A stretch of DNA of 33,262 nucleotides. Origin: Zygnema cylindricum (lineage: Eukaryota; Streptophyta; Zygnematophyceae; Zygnematales; Zygnemataceae). A model generated the notes under the pieces. That model was not told the DNA's origin and searched no databases. It saw only the letters and a list, made by a program, of their open reading frames with translations. A program made the position numbers and the translations under genes. This document shows positions 1 to 10,093 of this stretch, one piece after another. The first letter of the stretch is position 1, and each line of letters opens with the position of its first letter. The stretch spans positions 1 to 33,262 of the forward strand of contig JBBHKE010003463.1 of NCBI GenBank assembly GCA_037447655.1. Direction: 5' to 3'.

Positions 1-556
1 GGACTGGAAAAGGACGGCTGACACAAAAGTACAACGGACGCAAAATAACATTTTGCGCGCCGCCGGAATCGAACGGACGATTTGGAATGAGAAAACACGA
101 GCGGACGGGCCAGCGTGAGCGCCGGCATCCCGGAATGGCTTTTTTGGCAGCTTTTGCCAAAAAAGCCGACAGATTGACACGTGGCAGGTCCCCAGTGGAT
201 TTGAAGGAATTAAGGACAAAGACATGGCGTCGGATGTGAAAGGTACATCGTTTTTATTGGATCCGTATCAAAATTGTACAGATTTCATGGCGGCTACGGT
301 ACTTTCTATGCTTGTACACGTCCGGAGAATAAGACGTACAGTTGAGTGTACATACCGTACATTTATCTGTACGGTCCGTACAGTTATCGCCGATAGTTAT
401 CATTATCGGCATTATCGCCGATAAGTACCCGATATTATTGGCTACTTATCGGCGATAAGACCGATGTCGATATATCGTACCAATATATCGATTATCGGAT
501 ACCCGAAAAAAGGCCCATATCGGTTATCGGCAAATCCTTACCGATACACAACACTA
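1..556. mobile_element. hAT-like non-autonomous element 1, right part (left end outside window)
   Basis: The right terminus ends with ...CCGATACACAACACTA, the inverted form of the TAGTGTTGTGTATCGG terminus seen at 20017 and 24531. About 170 bases before the end (388-540) are packed with CGATA/TATCG words in both orientations, as in the other copies. Positions 1-300 align by eye with 2222-2520 of element 2, including the segments around GACACGTGGCA and AAAGGTAC. No transposase reading frame is present, so the copy is non-autonomous. The superfamily call rests on the 8-bp target duplications of sibling copies; this copy's left end lies before the window. Confidence 0.72.
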
Positions 557-810
557 AAAAAATCCTTCAGTATCTCACCAAAGATGCGCACAGTCTGGAA
601 TTTCGTGTCCCCATAAATTACACGTGTCCGCACGTTTTCGAAGCTCGGCATCAATCTACCGCTTACATCAAATATTCGTCATGATTTGCCGTATTACACG
701 TGCATAGTCCCCCAAGAGTCTCAGCGCATTACACCTATTTTATACATTTCGTGCGTAATTTATGAAAAAATGAGCAAATACCGATCTAAGATCTACCATG
801 TAAGAGAGTA
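557..810. other. Unassigned spacer
   Basis: This is the sequence between the end of hAT-like element 1 and the left terminus of Harbinger-like element B1. I see no gene, repeat or terminus that I can assign. Confidence 0.4.
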
Positions 811-1886
811 GGGTACGGCCCCATGTGGCTAAGTTCGGGTTTTTTGCTGTCAGTTTGCTTTCAAACTTAGTGGCGTACTGCATAAGTTGAAACCGTACGA
901 AGAAATCACAATTTTGAAACGTAAAATTTGAGTCATTCTCTAACTTGGGATGTACGAGAATTTGTCGTCTTGTGTTTTTTCGACCCACTGTCACGTCATC
1001 TTCAAACTTATCATAAACCACATCGGCAATGTGTTTAAAGCATAGTTCAAAAGTAGGCGTTTTTATGGTAGGCCTTTGGTCGGCGCCTTTATTGTAAGTT
1101 GTGTTACGAGCTTTTCATTTGATCTTCTTAGATCGCTACTTTGATCAGCGAGATTCAGATCGTCCGAATCTGACGGTGTAAATAAAGAAATTTGGTCCAA
1201 ATATAATTGGTCCAATTTTTGGTCTAAATGTTTTAATTGGTTCGAATAGGTTCGATTACAATATGGGTCTTAAAGTCATATTGTATGTTTTGCATACAAT
1301 ACGCATATTGTATGGCCCTACTTTCACCTACTTTTGAAATATGGTTTAGAGCAAAGTAGAACCGTTTGCACAAATAGGGAAACATATTCCCAAAAATGAA
1401 AATTTTTCAGAAGTTTTTGACGACTGAAAAAAAGTACAGTCAGGGTTCGTTACAAGGTCAAGTATTTAAGAAAACCGTATGGCATGGTGTCCACACCGTA
1501 ACCTAACTATCCCACACGTCGTTATCAGGTATCTCAAGAGGGTCATAGGGTTCGTTTTGTGTTTTTTTATATTAAAAACAAAAACAAGACAGAAATAAAA
1601 TAACCCTAAACATACGGTCACGCGGAGAAAACGGGAGGCGGGAACGATGTGGACCTAATCACCATGCTCGTGCGTATGGCTGTTCGTTTTTGTCCGCATG
1701 CACCTTCTACGGTTTTTTTTTGCAGGGGTATAAGACTGCAGTGTCATTTCACGCAAAGGTGAAAAATCTGCGAAGTCATGGCGGCTGGACGGGAGAGGTT
1801 TGCGCAAAGGCATGTCGTACAGCCACAGCTGCAAGTCTACGATGTCACGCAATGACATGCGACATCCAAATCGTTTCAAAAATTAC

Positions 1887-2838
1887 TAGTGTTATGTACC
1901 AGTAAAAAAATTATGGTGATAACACTGATACCGATAGTTATCGGTTATCGATCGGTCAGAGGTCTCGATATATCGGTCTGAGATCAACAAATTCCATATC
2001 GGCGATAACTTAAAAAAAATAGTATGCATACAATACTACTTTATAACATATTGTATTATATTATTGACTTTAAATAGCGTGGCATGCCACGTATAACAAT
2101 TTGTTCCGTCTCTGTTTAACTGCGATTTATTATGGACAACGCAACACATAAACATTGGTCGGTTAACAGAACACAAATTTTACGTCGACTTACGGAATTA
2201 AACTGACAAACTGGTGAACATGGAACAATAAAAGGACGACAGACACAAAGTACAACGGACGCAAAATAATATTTTGCGCGTAGCCGAAATCGAACATACG
2301 ACTTAGAATGAGAAAATACGAGCAGACGGGCAGCGGGAGCGCCGGCATCTCGGAATGGCTCTTTTGGCAGCTTATGCCAAAAAAGCCAAAAGATTGACAC
2401 GTGGCAAGTCCCCAGTGGATCCCAAGGACAAAAAAGACAAAGTCATGGCGTCATATTTCAAAGGTACCTCGTTTTTACTGGATCCGTACCAAAACCGTAG
2501 AGATCTCATGGCGACTACTTTACTCTATTTGCTTATACAACAGAACATTATATTGATCTGATTAGTAGACACCTCGGTAGATAGGGGTTGTGAGTAGGGC
2601 GTGTCCGGGGAATAGCACATATAGTTGAGTGTATTGGTCGTACATTTATCTATACGGTCCGAACAGATATCGCCGATAGTTATCGATATCGGTGTTATCG
2701 CCTTTAATAACCGATAAATATCGACTATTTATCGGCAATAACATCGATAACGATATATCGTACCAATATATCGATTATCGGCTACCTAAAAAAGGTCCAA
2801 ATATGATATCGACAAATCCTTACTGATACACTAAACTA
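1887..2838. mobile_element. hAT-like non-autonomous element 2
   Basis: The termini are TAGTGTTATGTACCAGTAAA on the left and TTACTGATACACTAAACTA on the right, imperfect inverted copies of the family terminus. Flanks AAAATTAC (1879-1886) and ACAATTAC (2839-2846) form an 8-bp target duplication with one mismatch, the hAT length. Subterminal stretches at 1918-2005 and 2665-2800 are rich in CGATA/TATCG words. The interior 2222-2520 matches element 1. At 952 bp with no transposase it is non-autonomous. It sits inside B1. Confidence 0.8.
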
Positions 2839-3691
2839 ACAATTACGATATATCGTGCGACGTTTCAAAATTTTTTGAAAAAATACGGTGTGGCAAAGAC
2901 AAATTGTACACCGTGACAGCCGTCACAGGTTTTGTCGATGTATACAATCGTCACTGTAATAGGATCTCCTGTTGTAATTTATAAATCTTTATTTCAGTCA
3001 ATAGGGGTAAAAATAACTTAGGATATTTTTTCTAGTAGTCTACTATAAGACTTACTTTAATTAGTGTTACAGTAGCAAGAGGTACAGTAGAGTGTATCGT
3101 ACTGTATCGTAGTTTTGCAGGGACACGTGTCGGCGAAATAACGTATGCAGGTTTTTTTGGAGTAGCGTCGACAATCATCCATACGCGTCAAAAAGTTGAC
3201 GATGCGATTCACATGATCGGACGAACAAGATCTGCCCCGAGTATTCAGGAAACATATGGTACATCTCGACAGTACCATCGTCGATCGAATTCGTTCCAGC
3301 GGACGCGATTCACCTGGGACCACAAGCGCCAATCACGAGGGACCACAAGCGTGATTCGCGTGGGACCACAAGTGACGAAGCACTCAGGTGCTTCGTACTA
3401 CATGACCACATTGGGCTGGACTTTAGCGGTCAATGCTGACTAAGCATTTGGAACGTTTTGTGTACGGTTAGAACGTTTTGTGTACGGTTCAATTTCTGTA
3501 AATATCTGAATAACATTAGTTTGTAGTTTAGTGTGATAAAAAATAGTGTTCCGTTAATCAAGTTTTTGAAATAGTAATTAAGTTATTAAAAGTACAGTAA
3601 CGTACAGGTTGGATACTTTGTCGTTAGTCAGTATAATAACCGTAGTAACGGTTACCCGAATTAGTGTAGATCAGTAGATACACAATGTGAG

Positions 3692-3698
3692 TATATAA
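3692..3698 (+). promoter_or_regulatory. TATA box of X LTR copy 1
   Basis: TATATAA lies in the context GTGAG-TATATAA-CTTAG. The same context, GTGAG followed by TATATAG, occurs on the minus strand of X copy 2 near 20604-20609. Conservation between two quite diverged copies suggests the LTR core promoter. The ATG at 3950 lies about 255 bp downstream. Confidence 0.6.
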
Positions 3699-3949
3699 CT
3701 TAGAACTTAGACAATTTTGTAGTATCCAGTTTTGGGAATATGATTTTCTAAGGGCAGTTTTTGGGAAACTTCTAGACATCATATCTTATGGTTTACTGGG
3801 TCATTTTGGCTGCAATTTTGGGAATTGTCAGTTTACTGTATTGTGTATCACTGTGGCAAATTTGAAGCATATTGGCTTTCTGAGTTATATTTTGTGTCAG
3901 ATCTAAGTTGGCTGTTGAGTAGGTACTTTGATAGTTTCTGCTGTTTTTC

Positions 3950-4006
3950 ATGTCTACTTCCACTACTACTGCTGGTTCACCGCCTGCAACGGTGGTTGTA
4001 GAACAA
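3950..4006 (+). CDS. Start of a protein frame inside the X LTR (gag-like N terminus, partial)
   Basis: The frame begins ATG and encodes MSTSTTTAGSPPATVVVEQ up to the LTR edge at 4008, then runs into unrelated gypsy LTR. X copy 2 (minus strand 20331-20273) encodes the same start with one extra alanine and leucine for the second proline. Of six substitutions over these codons, five are third-position synonymous (GGT/GGC, TCA/TCT, CCG/CCT, GCA/GCT, ACG/ACT) and the only indel is a whole GCT codon. That is the pattern of a protein-coding exon. I infer that the element's polyprotein starts within the LTR and reads through the LTR boundary in a full-length copy. The peptide itself matches no family I can name. 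As a solo LTR this copy cannot make that protein. Confidence 0.5.
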
Positions 4007-4973
4007 CATCTCCTACCTCTCAGAAAAACCCATTACTTCAATCAATTTCAACCATACATTCCACACATTGGAAAATACACATCCACATTGGAAAGCACTC
4101 ACAAAAGGATAAACTTTAAATTAGAAGAAGCTTTTATCCACATAACATTAGTTTGGTCTCTTGCCCTCGTGGCTCAACCCTTCTTATTAAAGTGTTTTCA
4201 TCTACACTCCACTCTTAATAATTTTATCTCTTAACTACTAAAACACTAATTAGTTTGTAAGAGATTTCAATGCCAAAATGCCAATGCTCCAATTTGGTTT
4301 TAATCGCTCAGGACCAAGATCAGTCAAAATTTCCACAAATTTTTCCAAAGGAAAATATGTTTACTCTCCTCTTAGACTTCACTATTTATCCATCATTGCC
4401 CTAGACTCGCCAAGCCAAAGTCAACGCTCTGTTGAATAGGTTTTACCTGGGCTAATCATTGATCAGCAAAGACTCACACTGACCAATGCAAAAACATGCG
4501 AAATCTCTTACTAACTACGTAGCATGTCTAACCAATCAAACTCTACGTTTCACTACGTAACATTTACGTGCACAAGTGCGCACCAAACGAAACACGACTT
4601 TGCACGAACATGCGTCGCAAATTTTGTAGGCGAAACTTCTTACAAAATTCCAGAATTTGAAAGTGACGTTTTGTACTAAAAATTGTACCAAATGAACCAT
4701 CGTGCATACCAAACGAAATATTGATTTCGTTTAGTACTTTATAAACGTACGCCTTAAATTCCGCGGATAGTTTGACCCTTAACCCGTAACAATGAACACC
4801 TAATCGTTATTTTGACCTCGGGCTGTCGCCTAAATACACCAATCACTATATCTTTTAAAATACAACCCCAAATCGTACAATTCTTTCACGGACGTCTATC
4901 AAATTCAAAAATTTGTTTTTGTAATACATAAATACCCATTTACGATCAAGTTTGATCCACTATTACTGTTACA

Positions 4974-4986
4974 TCATCCCCTCTTT
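4974..4986 (-). promoter_or_regulatory. Gypsy polypurine tract
   Basis: On the minus strand AAAGAGGGGATGA lies immediately before the 3' LTR start TGTAACAG. This is the expected place for the plus-strand primer of reverse transcription. Confidence 0.8.
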
Positions 4987-4994
4987 ATATTTAA

Positions 4995-5570
4995 CTGGCC
5001 TCAGTTAAAACACATTTTATTCTGAAGACGGGACTTCTATATTATTATCCCTCCAATACCTTTGTAAAAACTCATAATTTTATCTTCTAAAGTTAACTCA
5101 TCTTCTGGCCTTCCTAGATAATGCACTTGCTAGATTATAGTATTGTTGACCTTAAACCGTTTACCAACCCAATCTATAACCCATCTCTGAACCTCAGGTT
5201 CTATAATTATTGAGGGATCCAATTCCAATTCTCATTCAGTTGGTCGAATATTTGCTAGTTTTAACTGGCTGATGTGTATCACTAGATGAATTTTTGTTGA
5301 AGGCGGAAAGTCAAATTTGGGAGCAACTGACGATATCATCTCGATTACGGTAAATGGTCCGATGCACTTAGGAGCAAATTTCCCCGTAGGATCTGCTTGT
5401 CCCTCAATCTTGCACGTGTAATGAGTTGTTGAAAGCCAAACCTTGTCACCTGAGCTTACCATCCAATCACCTTGTTTGCGGTTAGCATTTAGTTCTTGCC
5501 TTCTTTGTGCCACCATTAATGCATCCCAGACTGTTTTCCAAACCGTTTGAATGTATTCCCAAAATTCCAT
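4995..5570 (-). pseudogene. Gypsy integrase C terminus: GPY/F module and chromodomain remnant
   Basis: The frame 5570-5232 gives a module with GDKVWLS, then KFAPKCIGPFTVIEM and a terminal HISQLK, the GPY/F signature of Ty3 integrases. After a stop at 5232-5234 the same frame continues. Past a second stop near 5140 it reads VHYLGRPEDELTLED, closely matching the second half of a retroelement chromodomain. This places the element among the chromoviruses, whose chromodomain binds modified histone tails during integration. The two stops inactivate it. The chromodomain call is from motif recognition only. Confidence 0.72.
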
Positions 5571-5627
5571 TCCAAAACCACTATTCTCTTGAGTAACCCC
5601 TGTTATTAAGTCTAATGCTTCCCTGGG

Positions 5628-6310
5628 TTAGTAACTGTATACAACTTCAAACGGTGAGAATCGTGTACTAGCATGTTGACATGAATTGTATGCAAATTCC
5701 ATTAATGGCCGTTTAGATTCCCATGTGTTCTGAACTCCACTGCAAACAGTCCTAAGCATTTCTTCCAGTGTACGGTTCATCCTTTTTGTGTGTCCATTTG
5801 TCTGAGGATGATAAGAGGTACTCATTTTTAATTCAATGCCTAAATTTTGCTGCAATTTTTTCCAAAATAAAGACGTTAATTTAGAATCCCTATCACTGAC
5901 TATAGACAAGGGAACTCCATGGTGTTTGACCACATTGTCAAAATATAACTTTGCAATATCTACAACTGAATGAGTAGTTTTGCAAGGGATAAAGATTGTT
6001 ATTTTACTGAACCTATCGACTACGACCATGATACTCTCATTTTTTCTAGATGTAGTTGGTAACCTGACAATAAAATCCATACTGACAGACTCCCATGGTC
6101 TGTCACGGATATCTAAAGGTTTTAAGAGACCTCTAAGTTTGTGGTTACGAGGTTTACTCTGTTGGCAAGGGACACAACTTTCCACGTATTTCGACACCTT
6201 CTTTGCCATCCCTGGCCAAAACAATCTACTCTATAACCGACTAAGAGTTTTATCTCGACGTAGATGCCCTAAATGCTCATGGGCTTCTGTAAAAGTTGTT
6301 TTCTTAAGTC
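5628..6310 (-). pseudogene. Gypsy integrase zinc-binding and catalytic core
   Basis: The upstream part (about 6220-6290) reads HEHLGH and, after a stop, LFWPGM, then CVPC: the H2C2 zinc-binding module. The 198-codon frame 6224-5628 holds the catalytic core: D50 in SMDF, D111 in SDRD, and then HPQTNGHTKRMNR, where the third acidic residue should be. Codon 147 (5786-5784) is AAA lysine in place of glutamate, at the correct D-35-E spacing. The D,D,E triad is therefore broken and the enzyme would be inactive. Confidence 0.85.
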
Positions 6311-6316
6311 TCCTAT

Positions 6317-6604
6317 TTAAGGAATGGATAATCTATCCCTTGTTCGCAAATATAGTAAACCATCTTCTATTCTAAAGTTTTTGACTTGCATCTCATTCAA
6401 TGGGTCAGAATTCCCTCCCGAAATATTATTGCAAATCAAAGCAAAATAAGGATCTTTATCATAACCATTTCTAACACCATCTAAAAACAAGTCATCCCGA
6501 ACCATCACATTTATTTCAAAACATCTACTTAAAGGATTTGCGACTACATTTGTCTTTCTAGGAATGTGTTTGACATTAAATTTTAAATATGCTAATTTAT
6601 GCAT
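6317..6604 (-). pseudogene. Gypsy RNase H end and spacer to integrase
   Basis: The frame starts HKLAYLKFNVKHIPRKTNVVANPLSR, the degenerate form of the usual end of Ty3 RNase H (HIPGKxNxVADALSR), with D changed to N and A to P. The rest is the linker before the integrase zinc module. It is in a different frame from both the RT/RNase H part and the integrase part, so frameshifts separate them. Confidence 0.7.
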
Positions 6605-6743
6605 CCACCTAACCTACTTGCCAGTCATAATCTATGCATCACTTAATCTTTGTAGACAGGAGAGTGCCTTATTATCACATAATCTGTGCATCACTTAATC
6701 TCTGTAGACAGGAGAGTGTCTTATTATCACAATGAACTGTAAA

Positions 6744-7472
6744 TTATTTATTATGCAAATAACAACGCCATTTCACCAATGTATGAACAATTGCAAGTAA
6801 TTTTTTTTCCTGTGTTGGATAGTTCCTTTCAGCATCATTGAATTTCGTGGACTCAAAAGCAATAGGATGAAAATGTTTGCCGACTTTTTGACTTATGACT
6901 GCACCTAGACCTTTATCAGATGCATCAGTAGTGATCAGAATTTCAAATTCCCTAGCAGGATCAGGATACACCAGTGTAGGGGCGGAGGTCAACTTCCCTT
7001 TTAGTTCCTCGAAAGCTCTCTGTTGATCGGCTCCCCACACAAACATCTCCTTGTCCCAAAGTAAATCCGTCAATGGTGTGGCGATGATACTAAAGTTCCT
7101 GATAAATTTCTTGTAATAAGTGGCCAATCCCAAAAATGATCTAACTTCTGTGACATTAGTGTGTTGCTTCCAATTTTGTATTGCAGTAATTTTGGATGGA
7201 TCTGTTTTAACACCTCCCCTATTAACTATATGTCCCAAAAATAATTGTTCACTTTTAAGAAAGTTGGATTTTGACCATTTTCCATATAACTTTCTTTCCT
7301 TTATCCTTTCCAACATTTTCATTAGATGAATTACATGTTGTTCTTTAGATTCGCTGTAAATTAAAATTTCATCTTTAAACACCTGAACAAACTCATCTAT
7401 ATAATCTGAAAATGTTTGGTTCATTAATCTTTGATAAGTAGGTGGTGCATTCGTCAAACCAAATGGCATCAC
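6744..7472 (-). pseudogene. Gypsy reverse transcriptase (C-terminal half) and RNase H
   Basis: The frame begins MPFGLTNAPPTYQRLMN (RT motif B region). It continues with VFKDEILIYS where Ty3 elements have the F/Y-x-DD catalytic motif, so the second aspartate (codon 35, near 7370) is glutamate. It then has FLGHIV, the FLGLATYYKKFI thumb region, and TTDASDKGLGAVI of RNase H. It stops at 6744 while RNase H would still be continuing. The metal-binding change and stop make it non-functional. Confidence 0.9.
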
Positions 7473-7800
7473 TATCTATTCAAAATGACCGACTCTAGTT
7501 CTAAAAACAGTTTTATCAACATCTACAGTTCTAATTGGCACCTGATTAAAGCCACTACACAGATCAATCAAAGAAAATAATTTAGCACTTTCAAACGATC
7601 TATCAAATCAGAAATTAAAGGTAACGGATACTTATCCTTCACCATAATCTTTTTTAGACTACGATAGTCGACACACATCCTCAACGTTCCGTCCTTCTTT
7701 TTGACGAAAAGAACAGGTGCTTCGTACGGTGATTTGTTGGGCTAAATATGTCCCTTCTCCAAAAGCTCCTTGATCTGTTTCTTTAATTTTTTTGCTCAAA
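7473..7800 (-). pseudogene. Gypsy reverse transcriptase, N-terminal half, frameshifted
   Basis: Read on the minus strand it gives LLEKGHI, stop, [28 protein letters not shown], then KDKYPLP (RT palm and fingers). After a frame change it reads LCSGFNQVPI, which is RT motif A. A stop also precedes the MPFGL block. It lies between the protease frame ending at 7783 and the MPFGL frame starting at 7472, so it completes the RT domain in broken form. Confidence 0.8.
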
Positions 7801-8757
7801 GAAGCTATGCTTATAAATTCCTGTGACATTAGGATTACATCCAGGTTCAAGGTTAATAACATGTTCCACATCTCGGGAAGGTGGCCTCCCTGAGGGTAAG
7901 TCATTAGGGAAAACATCTCTAAATTCAGAAATCAAATCTTTAATAGTAGCATGAGATGTATTAATGTCAGTTACTAAATCAGATTTTTGTTTTTCAAGAG
8001 TTTTAGTGGTGCCTGATTTAGGAATGACATCAATTTTCGTGTTTTCTTCCCCCCTTTCATCAGAAACTGCCTCAGTTACTAGTATAAAGAAAACATGGTT
8101 TGTTTTATCCTTTAAATGCTTTTTAAATTGTTTAGCGGAAATTAAACCTTCCACTCCCAACTTGGTTATGTTATTTATATGATTCCTATGCAACTTCTTC
8201 GAAGGTAATGCTTGGAAAACCTTCCAACCGTTTTCATACTTCACTCTCAAGGTGTTAGTTTCCCAATTAATTTGAGGGTTATGTTCAGTTGACCAAGGCT
8301 TTCCCAGTATAAGCTTCTCACTAGCTAAATTCATTATTTCACACACAACTTTCATTTTATGACCCTGGATATCAACTTGTATTGTGTCAATTTGTAAATC
8401 TAATGTGGATTTATTACCATTTGCCACTTGAACATGTAAAGGTTTTTCCCTTATGATTGTAGGAATTTTATTTTCCTCAACAAACCTATGTGAAATAAAA
8501 TTATGTGTAGCATCTGAATTTACCACAACTCTCAATGGTTTTCCTTCCACTAAAGAATAAAATATGATCAAACTGTGTCTGGTGTCATCGTTACTTAACT
8601 GTCTTACCATAGGTCTGTTGTTAAGAGTTTCATCAGAAGGATTGTTCAAACTATGGAGTGTAGTTAGCATCATAATAAATTCAGCTATCCTAGCCTTTCC
8701 ATTCATTAGCTTGCCCTCCAAAGTTAACTCGTTAACCTCTAGATCTGATCGACTCAA
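7783..8757 (-). pseudogene. Gypsy retropepsin-like protease region
   Basis: A 324-codon frame. Residues 70-190 resemble the plant Ty3 protease: the active-site stretch VVNSDATHNFIS, then a long beta-rich domain ending LILGKPWSTEHNPQINW. Functional relatives have D-S-G-A-T here; this copy has N-S-D-A-T (codons 80-82, near 8520-8512). Both changes are G-to-A on the coding strand. The C-terminal end FPNDLPSGRPPSRDVEHVINLEPG is the usual linker into RT, after which the frame is lost. The catalytic aspartate is absent, so no activity is expected. Confidence 0.85.
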
Positions 8758-8799
8758 CTGAGGACTTTCAGCTATGCCTTTCCGGTACCCACCTCCAAG

Positions 8800-10093
8800 G
8801 CTTGCTGCTTAGCTAAGTATAATGCAATATCTTCTTAAAGACCTTCATTGATATCAACTATTTTAAGAGATCCCTTATCTGTACAGTCGGTAGCGTAATG
8901 ATCTGGACCTCCGCATTTAAAACAAGTGACGTTCTTTTTCGGTTTTGTGCATTTTCTGCTGAAATGTCCCTCCTCTCTATAGTTATAACAGTTAATTTTC
9001 TTCAGTTGTGCACATTCAGTTGCCCTATGACCTCTTTTTTGACAAATAGTGCATGTGGGAATGGTAAAATTTGGTTTCTGAGCATTAATGCTCGGTTTAG
9101 GACTCTTAATGTAGCCCCCTCTATTCTGAAATTTATTTCTTGCATTAACACTCTCTCCACCCTTCTGATTTCCCTTGAAGATATTCTACGTATTAATCAG
9201 ACCTGCATTTAGATCTTCTTCCTCAAATTCCTCTTTACCCCACTTTGATACTTCATTGAAATTTCCCTTGAGTGATCGAGTTTTACGATTATACCCCAAC
9301 TGATCCTCTAATTCCAATGACTTATCTTGTAATTCCTTCAAATTAATAAATTTTTGATGTTTCATTTCTGATTTCAGTATAGGATTCAAATAGTTCAAAA
9401 AAAGCGCCATTTCATCAGTCAAATGACATGAATGCTAGGTGAGTCAAATTCCACAATATAATCTTTCACAGATCCAGTATGCTTACAGTTAAGCCATCTT
9501 ACAGTTAAGCCATTTTCTTCCATTCTGGATTTTTAAGTGACAGACAAGAAACGCGATTTTATCGCGGTCTTAAAAGCTTCCCAATCAGCATTATCAAGAA
9601 TCAAATTAGACCTCCTCTTAGTGTAATACCAAATTTGAGCATCACCTTTCAGACAGCTAACAACAAAAGAAGTGTAATCATCACGATCGCAGTTTCTAGA
9701 TTCCAAATAATACACCATATGAAAAATCTAAGCATCTAACTCATCAATCTTCTTACCATCAAATGATGGTGCTTCACTAATAGACAATTTCACAACCCTT
9801 ATCTTCTTAGGTTTATAGTGATTATCTTCCCTAAAACTGGCATTTCCTTTACTACTCTCACCCTTTTGGTCATTAACATCATTTCTGGTGTGAATTAAAT
9901 TGATTAGCTCATCCAATTTTTGATTTGAAACATTTCCATTTTATCTAACATCCTTCAATTCACTTTTCAACTCATAAATTGTTTCATCTAGAGAAGCTGC
10001 ATGATTATTAAATCTTTTGACCAATTTCATACTACGTTTATTCAAAACATTCAAGGCATTTTCTATTTCATGTTTCCATGCAAAATTTGCCAT
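8800..10093 (-). pseudogene. Gypsy gag with three zinc knuckles, broken
   Basis: The likely start is the ATG at 10093-10091 (MANFAWKHEIENALN). The capsid-like region follows in two fragments split by stops near 9941 and 9728: SFDGKKIDELDA, then YLESRNCDRDDYTSFVVSCLKGDAQIWYY, the retrotransposon gag pattern. After a frameshift, frame 9422 leads to three CCHC knuckles at 9053-8883. CTICQKRGHRATEC and CFKCGGPDHYATDC are intact. The middle one, CYNYREEGHFSRKC, has lost its second cysteine (TAT). Three knuckles is more than the single one common in plant Ty3 gag. Confidence 0.82.

Larger units (their letters stand above)
2970..4008 (+). repeat. Solo LTR, family X copy 1
   Basis: The segment TGTTGTAATTT...GTAGAACAACA begins TG and ends CA with a short TGTTGT/ACAACA inverted terminus. 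It is flanked by an exact 5-bp duplication TCTCC (2965-2969 and 4009-4013). The intact target is seen in the other gypsy LTR at 10880-10895 (with an A for T change). There is no internal retrotransposon sequence, so this is a solo LTR. It is homologous to 20269-21284 in the opposite orientation, sharing the TATA region and the last 60 bp. It contains a TATA box at 3692 and an ATG-started frame from 3950 to the LTR end. Confidence 0.85.
2955..4973 (-). repeat. Gypsy 3' LTR (left copy), interrupted by solo LTR X1
   Basis: It starts TGTAATAGG at 2955 and ends CTGTTACA at 4973, next to the polypurine tract. Without X1 and one TCTCC copy it is about 975 bp. Segments 4014-4507 and 4508-4856 align with 10887-11380 and 12716-13071 of the other LTR. 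The 4540-4740 part holds repeated ACGAAA/TTTCGT words, many changed here to TG or CA relative to the right copy. Confidence 0.88.

Noticed and set aside
135-424. Shared reading frame in hAT-like elements 1 and 2 (LTRG.SPVD and KGTSFLLDPYQN segments)
   Set aside because: In the aligned first 24 codons every substitution changes the amino acid, and a one-base indel breaks the frame between the two parts. There is no sign of coding constraint.
2971-4007. X1 read as a DNA transposon with GTTGT/ACAAC ends and a 7-bp duplication ATCTCCT
   Set aside because: Shifting the edges by one base gives TG...CA ends with an exact 5-bp duplication. The same treatment makes X2 exact as well (CGTAT), whereas the 7-bp reading leaves X2 with two mismatches. 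Solo LTR fits better. The same reasoning applies to Y.
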